This document shows positions 8,006 to 18,700 of a stretch of 64,000 nucleotides of DNA, in pieces. Positions within the stretch are counted from its first letter, which is position 1. Every line of letters begins with the position of its first letter. Origin of the DNA: Microthrixaceae bacterium (lineage in GTDB: Bacteria > Actinomycetota > Acidimicrobiia > Acidimicrobiales > Microtrichaceae); the NCBI GenBank assembly GCA_023957995.1, contig JAMLGK010000018.1, positions 1-64,000 of the forward strand, in the 5' to 3' direction. The translations under genes were made by a program, and so were the position numbers. A model generated the notes under the pieces. That model ran no database searches. It saw nothing but the letters and a program-made list of their open reading frames with translations, and was not told where the DNA came from.

Positions 8006-11000
8006 ATGTCGACATGTGCGCAGAGCCGAACAAACGGGACTGAAGCCTCGAATGGGCAGTCCGGAGCATCGCTGATCTTCGCGCTCGCGGTGATGTTGGT
8101 CATGGGCCTCGTCCTCGCCGGCCTGACCGGCTACATCCGTGCACAGCACAAGACGATCAATTCCTATCGCGCCGTGCGGGATGTTCGTTATGACACCGAT
8201 GGAGCCCTCAAGGGTGCTGTGAACTGGGTGTCGAACACTCCGGGAGTGGCGCGTGATCCCGAGATCTACCCGGGCGATCCCGACTGTGCCTATCGTGTTC
8301 CCTCCGATGGCACGTCGCCCGACATCACGGTGACCTGCAATGCCGAGGAGGGGTCGGGATCTGGTGCCCCGAACGAGACCGGCAAGAGCCCGGACCAGGC
8401 ACTGCTGCTCCTCGGGACGCGATACGGCGAGGTTCCCTACAACTCGCCGTGTGTCGGTTCCACAACCGATCGCACGACGATCAGCGGTCGCGAGTTCGGA
8501 CTGCTGTTTGACCCTATCTCCCCGAACGCGGCTGGCAACTGCACTGCCGGCGGCGCAATCGGTGAGTTCCGCGTCAGCGGTGACGTCAGTTCGAACAGCC
8601 CATTGCGTGCCAACACCAACTCGGATCCGCTGAAGCTCGCCAACCCTGCTTCGCTCGTGAAGACAGGCACCAGCCCGATCGTCGGCAATCAGACCTGCAT
8701 CAACATGCCGGGGCTCACCGGGGCCTCCAAGTGTTCCGCCGTAGCCGCCGGCACCCGCTCGGGCCCGTTCACAGGCCGCCCGGCCTCTTCACCGTGGGAC
8801 CCGTATGAAACGCTGTTCACCGATCCTGCGCTCGATGGAGCACCGGATCGCGCCGAGTGGCGTCAGGGCACGATCAACTGGACTGATCCGAAGGTGTCCA
8901 TCAACGGAAATCCGGTTCAGGCGTTGAACCTTTCGACCAACCTGAGTCAGTGCAAGGGTCTCCCGTCCGACCTCGTGAGGTTCTACCCCGGGTTCTACTC
9001 CGACGCTGCTGCGCTCAACCGGATCTTCAACGACACCGTGGGTGGGAAGAGCTGCAAGGACGGAGTGTTCTGGTTCGGACCCGCAGCCGACGCGGCGAGC
9101 GGCGCGGCTGACTATTCGCCGGCCACGGGCAGCGCGTACGAGCCATTGGACGCAGATACCGCCCAACAGGGGGTCTACCTGTTCGACTTCCGCAACGGCA
9201 CTCCCGGAACCAATGGTTCCGGCCGCTCCTGCGGGTACTACCAGAACACCAACAACCCGCACCGGTGGTGCCTGAAGGTTCCGGCTACATCGGGCGGTCC
9301 GATGGTTGTCGGTGGCACTCCGCAGGGCTTTGACCCAGCGGCTCTCATAGGGTCCACCACACCCGCAAGCTCCACGATGCTGAATCTGACGACGGCGGGC
9401 GGGATCGACGAAAACGGGTCGCTGACCTGGGAGAATCCGGGGAGTGCCGCTTCGATAGATTCGAGTTGGGCGCGCTACAACGCGGTCTTCATCTCGGTCG
9501 ATCGTTCTATGACCCTCGACGATTTCTCACCCAAGGTGAATGCAGTGCTCGACGGCGGCAGGGTTTCCATCTCGGTCTCCCACTACGAACAGAATGCTCC
9601 GACCCAGATGAACCGACCGACCGTGCGGGTCCGCACCAACGACCGTGGGGTCCGAGTTGACTGCGGTTCGTTCAGTTTCGCCAAGCGGACCACGGCCACA
9701 ACGGATGTCCTCAGTACCGACCCAGCGGTCAACACCGCCAACACTTCGACCAACGGTTATGACGGCCCGGTCGGGGCGCTGAATTCGGCTGACGAGCTAC
9801 GGCTTCGGAACTGCACGAGCAACGCAGAACGGGTCAACAACCTGGAGTTGACCTGGAGTGTCGGCGGCGCTTGGTTCAACTGCCTCTGGGGTTGGATCTG
9901 TCCGAAGCCCTACCCTCACCTGAATGGCATGACCGTGTCGGTGGAGAGTCCCGTGGGCGGATGGTTCGGCGGCTCGGTAGCCAAGCCGGCCACCTACTGC
10001 GACAAGGATGCTGCGGGCGTTCAGTTCGTGTTCGGTGGTGACAGCACAATCGCCGCGGGTAGTGACGGAAACGACCCACCTGCGATACAGATATGTGCCG
10101 GACCCGCTCCCAGCAATCCGGAGAACTACCAACAGGTCGCCGTTTGGGGCCAGCCGGTGAACTCCTTGACCAAGGAGTCAGGCGGATCGCAGGAAGAGAA
10201 ACGAATTGGCAGACCCGGATCTGCGTCACTGCGGCCGGCAAGCAACAGTGGAACCGGTCGCTGGTGCCCAAGTGCTTCCTACCCCCCGATCGGTGGCACT
10301 TTCTATGACGCCGAGCGTGGCCAGAACCCAGGAAACCGCTATACGAATCCAGGTTCGCCAACACAGATCCCACACTCGACCGTCGATTCACCGTATTGCG
10401 GATTGATCCCGTTTGCTGTCCCACCTCTGAACTCCAACAGCTGGGTGACGTATTCGAACTTCGGAGATGTCAAGCCCTACACCGGGGCTGGGAACTGCAC
10501 CTCCAACCCGTCGGTCGATCTGTGCTACGACCCCGCGACAGAGGTGATCGACAAGGTCGAGCTGAAGGTCCAGTACGACTCGAGGTGCGGAATCCCCGCA
10601 ATCAACGGCACCTGGTGTAGCGGAGCAACTGCCAACGCCGGCTACAACGTGACGTCGACCTCGGGTACTGGTTGCAACGATGACGATGCGTTCCCCGCGA
10701 ACGCGCAACCACTCTGGTACACCGTCGACATCACGTCGTGTCTGAACACCGTCGCCAAGATCAATGCGGCGAGCATCGCGTTCAACATGAATTGCAACGT
10801 CTGTACCGGACTAATCGATAAGTACTTCCATGGCTTGGAGCTCATCGTGCACACGCGCCCGATCGCGACCAACACCAAGGTCGTTTCGCCGTCGCGCGGT
10901 TGCTTGATCAGCCCCACAGGCTATGGAGCCGGTATCGGTGACTACGCGGCGGTGAGCACCGACAACTACTCGAGCACGAACATCTCCCGCGATTGCGCGC

Positions 11001-11386
11001 TGATCTCCGGCGGCCGTGTCTCCATCCAGGGGACTGTGTATGCGCCCAGCGCCGCGCTCGAGGTCTATGACGGAGACAACCTGTACCCGTTTGCCAGCCG
11101 CGGAGTCGTTGCGAGGCACCTCCGGGTGCGCAAGTTCCAGTACCGGGCCGGATACAACGAACCGGTGATAGTCGACGAAGCAGACAAGACCCCGAATCCA
11201 CGACAGACCGAGTTCGTGGCGTGTGAACGGTCGGGTAGTTCGACTGCGCCATGCGGTGATGTAGCGGGCGACAAGTTGCTGGGTTCGGCGAACGCGCGGT
11301 TCGAACTCGATGGTGCGACCTCGACGGCCGAGCCGCGCATCCCGAAGATCCTCGACTGGACCGCGACGCGGACCTACGGAAGCTGA
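8006..11386 (+). CDS. Very large prepilin-like protein X1 (PilX/GspK-like N-terminus)
   Basis: 1126 aa from ATG 8006, 12 bp after W1. The N-terminus has a prepilin-like signal (cleavage expected after G20) and a hydrophobic helix, but Phe instead of Glu at mature position 5, as in GspK/PilX-type minor pilins. The motif VRDVRYDTDGALKGAVNWV after the helix is shared with X2. The long extracellular part is Cys-, Asn- and Gly-rich. A C-terminal module (GTVYAPSAALEV, then Y-P-A-S-RGVVARHLR) is conserved with X2. Upstream bases remain open in this frame but encode Arg/Trp-rich nonsense opposite the W1 Gly tract, so I rejected a longer start. Function unknown; minor pilin or tip component inferred. 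Confidence 0.78.
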   Translation: MSTCAQSRTNGTEASNGQSGASLIFALAVMLVMGLVLAGLTGYIRAQHKTINSYRAVRDVRYDTDGALKGAVNWVSNTPGVARDPEIYPGDPDCAYRVPSDGTSPDITVTCNAEEGSGSGAPNETGKSPDQALLLLGTRYGEVPYNSPCVGSTTDRTTISGREFGLLFDPISPNAAGNCTAGGAIGEFRVSGDVSSNSPLRANTNSDPLKLANPASLVKTGTSPIVGNQTCINMPGLTGASKCSAVAAGTRSGPFTGRPASSPWDPYETLFTDPALDGAPDRAEWRQGTINWTDPKVSINGNPVQALNLSTNLSQCKGLPSDLVRFYPGFYSDAAALNRIFNDTVGGKSCKDGVFWFGPAADAASGAADYSPATGSAYEPLDADTAQQGVYLFDFRNGTPGTNGSGRSCGYYQNTNNPHRWCLKVPATSGGPMVVGGTPQGFDPAALIGSTTPASSTMLNLTTAGGIDENGSLTWENPGSAASIDSSWARYNAVFISVDRSMTLDDFSPKVNAVLDGGRVSISVSHYEQNAPTQMNRPTVRVRTNDRGVRVDCGSFSFAKRTTATTDVLSTDPAVNTANTSTNGYDGPVGALNSADELRLRNCTSNAERVNNLELTWSVGGAWFNCLWGWICPKPYPHLNGMTVSVESPVGGWFGGSVAKPATYCDKDAAGVQFVFGGDSTIAAGSDGNDPPAIQICAGPAPSNPENYQQVAVWGQPVNSLTKESGGSQEEKRIGRPGSASLRPASNSGTGRWCPSASYPPIGGTFYDAERGQNPGNRYTNPGSPTQIPHSTVDSPYCGLIPFAVPPLNSNSWVTYSNFGDVKPYTGAGNCTSNPSVDLCYDPATEVIDKVELKVQYDSRCGIPAINGTWCSGATANAGYNVTSTSGTGCNDDDAFPANAQPLWYTVDITSCLNTVAKINAASIAFNMNCNVCTGLIDKYFHGLELIVHTRPIATNTKVVSPSRGCLISPTGYGAGIGDYAAVSTDNYSSTNISRDCALISGGRVSIQGTVYAPSAALEVYDGDNLYPFASRGVVARHLRVRKFQYRAGYNEPVIVDEADKTPNPRQTEFVACERSGSSTAPCGDVAGDKLLGSANARFELDGATSTAEPRIPKILDWTATRTYGS

Positions 11387-11745
11387 GTCGGACGCTGGGC
11401 CGAGACCCAGCGGTGGGTTCTGATCGTTCCACCCGGCGTAGGTGTCGTCGGCTCGGCGTTGGGCTTTCGAACCGTCGCAACTGCTCGTTTCTGACCACCT
11501 GGGCAGGTTTGCTCATGTGACCCATCCGGTTGCCGACAGGCATGTCCATGACCCCGTTCGGCTTGCCCATTGGGCTTGCGGCCCCATCCTGCCGCCCATT
11601 CGGAGGATGGCGGGTAGGTTGCGAAACGCCCTGAAATGGCTCACTGTTGTGTGAGGAGAAGCGAATGGGTTCCTGAAGTGGCGAAAGCGGGGTTCGTCCT
11701 CGCGGTCGTGGACCACCGGTCGGCCCACGCAGGGAAGGAATATCG
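11387..11745. other. 359-bp gap between X1 and X2
   Basis: No supported gene. It contains a short perfect inverted repeat near the X1 stop (11394-11411) and ends in a good ribosome site (GGAAGGAA) for X2. A promoter for the second cassette is expected here, but no strong -35/-10 pair is visible. Confidence 0.5.
11394..11411 (+). terminator. Short hairpin after X1
   Basis: GCTGGG (11394-11399) pairs with CCCAGC (11406-11411) around a 6-nt loop, just after the X1 stop. There is no T-run, so it is at best a weak terminator or an mRNA-stabilising 3' hairpin. Confidence 0.3.
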
Positions 11746-14700
11746 ATGACGCAAAACCGCAGTGCGCGCGGTCAGACCGGTTCCGCTCTGATGTTCACCC
11801 TCGTCGCTATCTCGGTGCTGGCGATCATCGGTGCGAGTCTCGCCGCATTCGGCAACGCCAGCCTCCGCACGACCCGTGCCTACGACGATGTTCGGGAGAT
11901 GCGCTACGCCGCGGATGGAGCGATCAAGGAAGCGGTCAACTGGATCGCCAAGAACGATGAGGTGGCGGTCGATCCCGACTACCTCCCGAGCGCGAACGAC
12001 GACTGCGTCTATCACTCCGAGAGCGCTCAGGGGGAGATCCTGACGGTCAGCTGCGAGACCGAACCGGGAAGCGGGGCGGGCATACCACCCGATCCGGGAA
12101 TCGCCCCACCCGAGTCGATCCTGTTGCTCGGCGATCGGCACAACGAACCGGGCCCCTACAGCTATGAGAAGTGCGCAAGCCTCTGGGATGCAATCACCGG
12201 CTGGCTCAACAACGACACTCCCGGCCAGGCGGAGAGGAGTTTCACCGCCAAGCAGCGCCAGCGTTCCACCTGGGGCGGACTCGGATCGTGCGACACGAGG
12301 GAACGCGGCCTTGGGCCGATCTCGGTCGAGGGCGACATCAACGTCGCCGGTCGCCTCCAGCTGGCAGACGGTTTCAAGCTCTCGGTGGCTGGCGGTGATG
12401 GCGGTGTGGTCAAGGCCCAGTACGGCTGTGAGGGAATCGACGGGAACGTGCTGGCTCCTGGAGGCGCCTCGATCTCCACCGATGTGCAGTGCAACCGGGC
12501 CGACTCGCTCCGCCCCGATGATCCGGACAAAGACCTGCCGTGGGAAGGCAAGTCGATATACGCCGACCCGGGGCGGATCCAGGACACGGCAACCCCGATC
12601 AACGACATCGAGGACGAATTCCTACCCGTCGGCTTCGACGCGGATGGCTCCGTCGCCGATGGCTACACACTGCCCCTGCGGACCAAGGCCTACCGCTACG
12701 ACGACGCCGTCAACCCCACGGGATCCGCGACGGTACCCAAGCACCTGGTCGAGCTGCCCCCGTCGGGGGCAGGCGCCTGCAACATCCCGGCAGGCACCCC
12801 GGTGATCTTCTTGTGGGGTCGCTACACCGATGCCAAGACACTCAACGACTACACCGCGAATCCTGCCTGTCCCGACCGGACCTTCTGGTTCGCCCCCAAC
12901 CCGGGCCCGGACCGCGAGCTGCTGACAGCCGACGACGAGACCGCGGCGTTCTACCTCGATTTCACGAACACTGCGAGTGCGACCAAGTGCGGTGGAATGG
13001 AGTCATCCAACCCGTTCCGTTGGTGCCTGGGGGGAGCCAGCCAGAACTCGTCGTCCAAGCCGAGGGTCGTGGTGGGATGGCCTGACGACTGGACAGCCCT
13101 GCCCACCACGGATCCCGACGGAACCGGGTCGGGCGATGCCGGGTACGGTCAGCGCGTAGGTGTGGAGATGGACACCGCAGGCGCGATCGAGGGGAACTTC
13201 CTCACCTACTGGCGCAACCAGGGCAACGCCAAGGTGATCGACACCCAGCCCTCGACCTACGAGCCGTGCAGGTTCTGGATCTTCACGTGTCCTTCGTTCG
13301 GTGAGCGTTCGATGAGGCTGGCCCAGTTCAGCCCCAAGGTGGGTGGCAGCCCGATCGCCGAGGATGGACTGCCCAACGGCCGGCTGTTCCTCGACGTGCA
13401 CTTCGCGATGCGCAACGCCGACAGCACGGTGCCGAAGGTGGTCGTGGACTACCTGGATCCCCGTGCGAACGTCGCGCGTACCTGTGGCGAGTTCACGCTG
13501 AACCTCTCCGCCATCGACACCAACCATGTGCCCGGCTCAGCTGTCCCGGCCACGAGCAAGTCGTCGATCAGCGCCAACGATGCCGCGGTGCTGGCCGACA
13601 ACTGTGGATCCGTGGATGCCATCAACAACCTGCGGGTGACCTTCAAGGTCGAGAAGAACGTCTGGAACACCGGCTCTGGCGTGCCGACCTATGACCTCGA
13701 CGGTGTGCGCGTGTACTACGACTCCTACCAGGGAGCATCGTTCCCACTCCCCAACGAGTGCACCGACAGCGACGGTGACGGCGACATCGACGAGTTCGAC
13801 ACCTGCGGGGTCCCCTTGTCCGGCGTGTCGAACCCGGTCGATCCTGCCAAGTCCGACTGTGATCCGTCGCGGCCGGGCGGTCAGCTCATCTTCGGGGGAA
13901 GCACACATGTGTACGCCGCCGACGGCAGCCTCGAGGTGTGTGGCGGTCCGAATCCTTCCGACCCCCAGGGCGCCATGGTCATCGGGATCTATGGAGTCCC
14001 GGGAGTCAAGGAGGTGCGGGCGCCGAACGCGCCGATCATGGACAACGGTTCTTCCGGGGGCAGCACGTCGTTCAGCAATCCTGACTACGCGAAGCGGATC
14101 GGAGAGCCACTCTCGCTGCAGGCATCAGGAGTTGTCTACCAGGGGCAGTGCACCGGGCTGCTCGGAATCCAGAGCTGCAAACCCAAGGACGGTGGTGCCA
14201 AGGAACTGGTCTACAGCTTCCCGGGCTTCACCCCGCCCGCTGGATACAGGGTGTCGAAGGTCTCGGCCCGAGCGTCCTATGAGACCGAGGGTGGCCGGTT
14301 CACGATCGAAACGGGTGGTGACTCTTCGAGGCTCAAGGTGGGCGGATGCAACATGGCGGCTCGCCAGACCAGGGGGGAGCTTCGACAGTGGGCGAACGAA
14401 CCTGTTGGGTCGTCATCGCCACTGGTGCTCTACGACGGTGCGACCCGGAACTGCATTCCTTCGCCCACCAGCGGCACCTACAAGAGCGGCTTCGCTCCCA
14501 CCGAGGTCCGGTGGAAGCCCAACGTGCCCTCGGCCTTCTCCTTCTTCGTGGGCGGTGGGTGCTTCGTCTGGATCGGTTGGTGCAACTACGACCAGGACGA
14601 CCTGCTCGACGGGGTCGAGCTGGATGTGGAGATCGAACCGATCGGCACCATGTCGTCGGACTCGGATACCTCCACGCCCGTGTTGACCCCCCAGTCGGGA

Positions 14701-15270
14701 TGCATCACCGCTCACCCCAACTACGACGGGGGGCAGGGTCCCGACTATTCGAATCCAGCCAAGATCGAGTACCAGAACCCCGACTGCGCCCTGGTGCGCG
14801 CGGACAGCTACACGGCCGACGGCTCCGATGCGACCGATGGCGGTCTGTGCTGGGGTACGTGTCCCGGACGGCGGACGAACTGGTTCGGTCGGGTGAGTGT
14901 CAAGGGCACGATCTATGCACCGTCCGCTGCGGTCGAGATCGACGACAACGACATCGGGTACCCACTTGCCACCCGTGGTGTGATCCTGCGTCATCTTCGG
15001 ATCAGTGGTGCGAAACCGCGGGCCAACTTCTCCGATCCCCTCTTCGGCAACCAACTCGACAAGGAACCCAATCCGAGGGTCGCGAAGCTGACAGCCTGCA
15101 TCCAGGAGGGAGTGAACCCTGCGTCGCCCAGGCCGTGTGACCCCGATGTCGACCGCGTGGTCGCTCGTAGCGGTGTCCGGTTCGCTGCCGATCCGACTGA
15201 CCCGAACCCGACCGCGGCCGATGTGCCCGAGGTCGAGTGGTACACCGACGCAACCACGGAGCGGCAGTGA
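11746..15270 (+). CDS. Very large prepilin-like protein X2 (paralog of X1)
   Basis: 1174 aa. Prepilin-like N-terminus: GQTG, expected cleavage after G12, then a hydrophobic helix with Phe at +5 instead of Glu. The post-helix motif VREMRYAADGAIKEAVNWI aligns with X1, and the C-terminal module (VKGTIYAPSAAVEI ... ATRGVILRHLRIS) matches X1 closely. A Cys-rich, Asp-rich extracellular middle contains DSDGDGDIDEFDTC, which resembles a calcium-binding loop. ATG 11746 is preceded by GGAAGGAA. The stop overlaps the V2 ATG (TGATG). It begins the second cassette, here in the order X-V-W. Likely PilD-processed and surface-exposed; precise role unknown. Confidence 0.78.
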   Translation: MTQNRSARGQTGSALMFTLVAISVLAIIGASLAAFGNASLRTTRAYDDVREMRYAADGAIKEAVNWIAKNDEVAVDPDYLPSANDDCVYHSESAQGEILTVSCETEPGSGAGIPPDPGIAPPESILLLGDRHNEPGPYSYEKCASLWDAITGWLNNDTPGQAERSFTAKQRQRSTWGGLGSCDTRERGLGPISVEGDINVAGRLQLADGFKLSVAGGDGGVVKAQYGCEGIDGNVLAPGGASISTDVQCNRADSLRPDDPDKDLPWEGKSIYADPGRIQDTATPINDIEDEFLPVGFDADGSVADGYTLPLRTKAYRYDDAVNPTGSATVPKHLVELPPSGAGACNIPAGTPVIFLWGRYTDAKTLNDYTANPACPDRTFWFAPNPGPDRELLTADDETAAFYLDFTNTASATKCGGMESSNPFRWCLGGASQNSSSKPRVVVGWPDDWTALPTTDPDGTGSGDAGYGQRVGVEMDTAGAIEGNFLTYWRNQGNAKVIDTQPSTYEPCRFWIFTCPSFGERSMRLAQFSPKVGGSPIAEDGLPNGRLFLDVHFAMRNADSTVPKVVVDYLDPRANVARTCGEFTLNLSAIDTNHVPGSAVPATSKSSISANDAAVLADNCGSVDAINNLRVTFKVEKNVWNTGSGVPTYDLDGVRVYYDSYQGASFPLPNECTDSDGDGDIDEFDTCGVPLSGVSNPVDPAKSDCDPSRPGGQLIFGGSTHVYAADGSLEVCGGPNPSDPQGAMVIGIYGVPGVKEVRAPNAPIMDNGSSGGSTSFSNPDYAKRIGEPLSLQASGVVYQGQCTGLLGIQSCKPKDGGAKELVYSFPGFTPPAGYRVSKVSARASYETEGGRFTIETGGDSSRLKVGGCNMAARQTRGELRQWANEPVGSSSPLVLYDGATRNCIPSPTSGTYKSGFAPTEVRWKPNVPSAFSFFVGGGCFVWIGWCNYDQDDLLDGVELDVEIEPIGTMSSDSDTSTPVLTPQSGCITAHPNYDGGQGPDYSNPAKIEYQNPDCALVRADSYTADGSDATDGGLCWGTCPGRRTNWFGRVSVKGTIYAPSAAVEIDDNDIGYPLATRGVILRHLRISGAKPRANFSDPLFGNQLDKEPNPRVAKLTACIQEGVNPASPRPCDPDVDRVVARSGVRFAADPTDPNPTAADVPEVEWYTDATTERQ

Positions 15271-15779
15271 TGGCGCGTCCACGACTGAGTCAGACCGCTG
15301 GTGTAGTGATGAGACGACGCGGACAGACCGGCGTGACGCTGCTCGAGGTCGCCCTCGCCGTGATGCTGATCGGTATCGCCCTGCTCTCGGTGGTTGGAGT
15401 GCTCTATGCGGTGATGATCAGCTCCGCCACCCACCAGGACAAGGTGCGTGTGGGCAACCGTGCAACGGAACTGGCCGAGAAGATCGACGACATGATCTAC
15501 ATCCCCTGCGACGGAGCCGACCTGGGTGCGCTCTACCAGTCCGCGACGGACGTGGGCTCGGATGCCCCCTACTGGGAAGAGATCGTGGACGTGCGCTACC
15601 TGGCCGATGCCGGCCAGGCCGCTCCGGCCTGGAACGACTCGTGTCCCGCGAACGATCAAGGCGCCCAGGAGATCACGGTGTCCGTTGGATCCAAGTCGCG
15701 CAGGATGATCACCACCGAGCTCGTGTTCGTCAAGCGCGACACCACCTGCCCTGAGGGAATCGTGGGGAGGAAGTGCTGA
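15270..15779 (+). CDS. Short prepilin-like protein V2 (paralog of V1)
   Basis: 169 aa from ATG 15270, overlapping the X2 stop. Prepilin signal RRRGQTG/VTLLE, with cleavage after G21, Glu at +5 and a hydrophobic helix. As in V1, the globular part has a YIPC strand, PAWNDSCPANDQG and a closing Cys. A second in-frame ATG at 15309 would also keep the signal. The stop overlaps the W2 start. Confidence 0.8.
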   Translation: MARPRLSQTAGVVMRRRGQTGVTLLEVALAVMLIGIALLSVVGVLYAVMISSATHQDKVRVGNRATELAEKIDDMIYIPCDGADLGALYQSATDVGSDAPYWEEIVDVRYLADAGQAAPAWNDSCPANDQGAQEITVSVGSKSRRMITTELVFVKRDTTCPEGIVGRKC

Positions 15780-18700
15780 TGAGGACCAGGTCTGGGTTCA
15801 CGCAGCAAGGACAACGTCTCGACCAGCGAGGTGTGACGATCATCGAGGCGCTCATCGTGGTCGCTGTCACCGGACTGATCATCGCTCCCCTGGCAGGAGT
15901 GTTCATCAACGGGCTGACGAACTCGGCGCGCAGCCACGAACGCCTTCTCGACAACGGCTCGGCACAACGGGTTGCAGAGGCGTGGACCAAGGACGTACAG
16001 AGCGTCGATCCCCACGGTGTCGGCCAGGGCCTCGAGGCAGCTGCCACCGCGTGCGTCGACCCGTCGGTGGACGTCTCCACAGCTCCCCCCGAGCTCGTGC
16101 GGGTCACTTTCAACTGGGACCTCGAAGCGGGGGGCGACGATCTGCCCAAGACGGCCACCTGGGCGCTCGTCGACGAGGGCGACAGCGTCACCCTCGTGCG
16201 CCGCTACTGCGAGGACGGTTTCCGCGGAGAGGGCGTGATGGCCCGGGGTCTCGACCTGTTCTCCAAGTCCACCGCGCACGGCCCCGAGGCCCCCGATGTG
16301 TTCTGCCCGGTCGACGCGAACGGCGTCGCACGCACCTGCACCCTTGTGATTCCCGAACTCGACCTCGACCTCACGGTCACCCGACGGGTACCCAACTACG
16401 ACGCCAACACGTTGCCCACCGGCGCACCACCACCCCCGGCCATCTTCGCCCACGATGCCCGCTACCAGTACCTGAACGTGCGCTTCAAACCCTCGGTGCC
16501 CCAACCGGTCACCTCCTACAGGCTCGAACTGCGCAAGGGGTCGCCCACCGCACCCCCGATACCAACCCAGACCAAGACCGTGACGGTCACCCAGCCGGTT
16601 CCCGCGTTCTACCAGGTGACCTTCTCGGGCCTGGACGTGCAGGCGGTTGGCGGCCCACCCGTCAACTACTACGTCACTGCTGTGGCGATCAACGACATGG
16701 GTCCCGGTACCCAGTCCGATCCGTACGGTCCGATGAACCCCCAACCCACCGGCCCCGACGCCCCGACCACACCGGAGGCGGCGCGACTCTCCAACGGTTG
16801 TGTGCGCGTCACGTGGAGTGCGAACGCACAGAACGGTGGTAGCCCGCGTACCGGGTTCAGGGTGTGGGCCTACGAAGCGCTGTCCGATACCGACCCGTTC
16901 GTCGACGGAACGACCGCACTCATCGACATGGATCCGATCCCCGCCGACACCACCACGCCTCCCCCCACCTCGTACGACTTCTGCAACGGCCTCAGTCCGT
17001 TCTCCAGGTACCGGTTCGTGGTTGCCGACAAGAACGCGGTCGACATCGGCCTCAAGTCCGCTCCCAGCAACCTCGTCATGGCCTACACCGCAGGCACCCG
17101 TTTCGTGAACACATCCGGTTCCGACAGCGGTAACGACTGTGTCGATCCGTCCGCACCGTGCGCCACCATCCAACGTGCGGTGGACGTGTCGACCGCGGGC
17201 AACCCCGTAGCGGTGGCCAAGGGCAACTACGCGCGCTTCGTGATCAACAACAAGTCGGTCACACTGGTCGGCGGGTTCGACAACGGGTTCAGCGAGATCA
17301 CACCGTTGACGGCCTCGACCCCGGAAGCGGAGACGACCAGGGTCACCGCCGGTGCCCAGCTCTCTCCGGCGGCGCCCCCTGTCGCCAGCACCAACACCGC
17401 CATCAGCGTGAGAGCCGTGTCCGCTGCAACCACCATCAGGAATGTCGCGGTGCGCCAGACCAATGTCTCGTCGACCACCTCCACATCGGGCATCGAGGTG
17501 CACAGCAGTGGGAATCCGGTCTGGCTCGACACGGTCCGCACCGTCGGTGGCAACTCGAGTCTGAACCCCACCGGCCTGCTCGTATCAGGCGCCTCCCCGG
17601 TCAGTGTCACCAGTTCCTGGATCGACAGCGGCTCCCCCGACACCGGCGCCGCCGGTAGCAGTGCGTATGGGGTGCGGGCGGTTTCGGGTGCCAACGTGTC
17701 GTTGTCGGCGACGACGGTGACCGCCGCGAGTGGACGGCCCGGATCCAACGGCGCCGACGGGTCGACGAGCAACGGTTGCACCGGTCTCGACGGCGGAAGC
17801 ACCGACTCGACCAGCAGCGGCGGTTCGGGTGGTGGAAGCTGTGGTGGTGGCGCAGGTGCAGGCGGCAGCGGAGCTGTGAACTCCGGTAGCACCGGAAACA
17901 GCGGAAGCAACGCGAGCGGCACTGGCGGTGGCGCAAAGGGCACCGGTGGTGGCGGGAACAGCAGTTGCGGCGGCGATGCCTACGGCGGCAACGGCGGCAG
18001 CGGCGCCACCTCGGGTGGGACCGCGGGAACCGTCGGCCAGCCGGGTGCTGCTTCTGAAGGGGCGCTGTGGGTCGGCGCCACCGGCGGGAACGGAACGAAC
18101 GGAAGTGCCGGTAAGGGCGGCGGCGGCGCCGGAGGCGGCGGGTCGGGTCGGAACAACAAGTTCATCTTCTGGGGATGTGACGAGAATCGCCCCGGAGGTG
18201 GCGGCGGGGGTGGCGGCGGCGCCGGTGGTGCCGGAACGGCTGCTACCGGCGGTACGGCAGGTGGAGGATCGTTCGGTGTCTACGCCTTCGATGCCACTGT
18301 GACGGTGCAGTCTGCCTCTGCGATCGAGGTCGGTGACGGCGGCGACGGTGGCGACGGCGGCAGGGGTGGCAACGGCGGCAGGGGTGGGGAGGGCGGCAAG
18401 GGCGGCTCGGGCAAGACCGACGAAGGCGGTCCCGGCGGTGGCGGTGGCGGCGGCAGTGGTGGCGGTGCCGGCGGCTCAGGTGCCGGAGGCCAGGGTGGTC
18501 CGTCTGTGGCGGTGTTCTTTGCCAGGTCCGCGGGCAACTCGACCGCTCCGCCGCAGATCGACGGATCGACGAGCCTCAGTCGGGGGACGGGTGGTGCTGC
18601 CGGAGCAGGTGGTGGTGCGACCTCCGGCGGATCGGGCGGCTCGAGAGGTGATCGCGGCACCACCTCTGGCAATTCACACAGCGGCAACTATGGCACCGCA

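Noticed and set aside
16820..16832. GCACAGAACG inside W2
   Set aside because: No left arm at the right distance; chance match in coding sequence.
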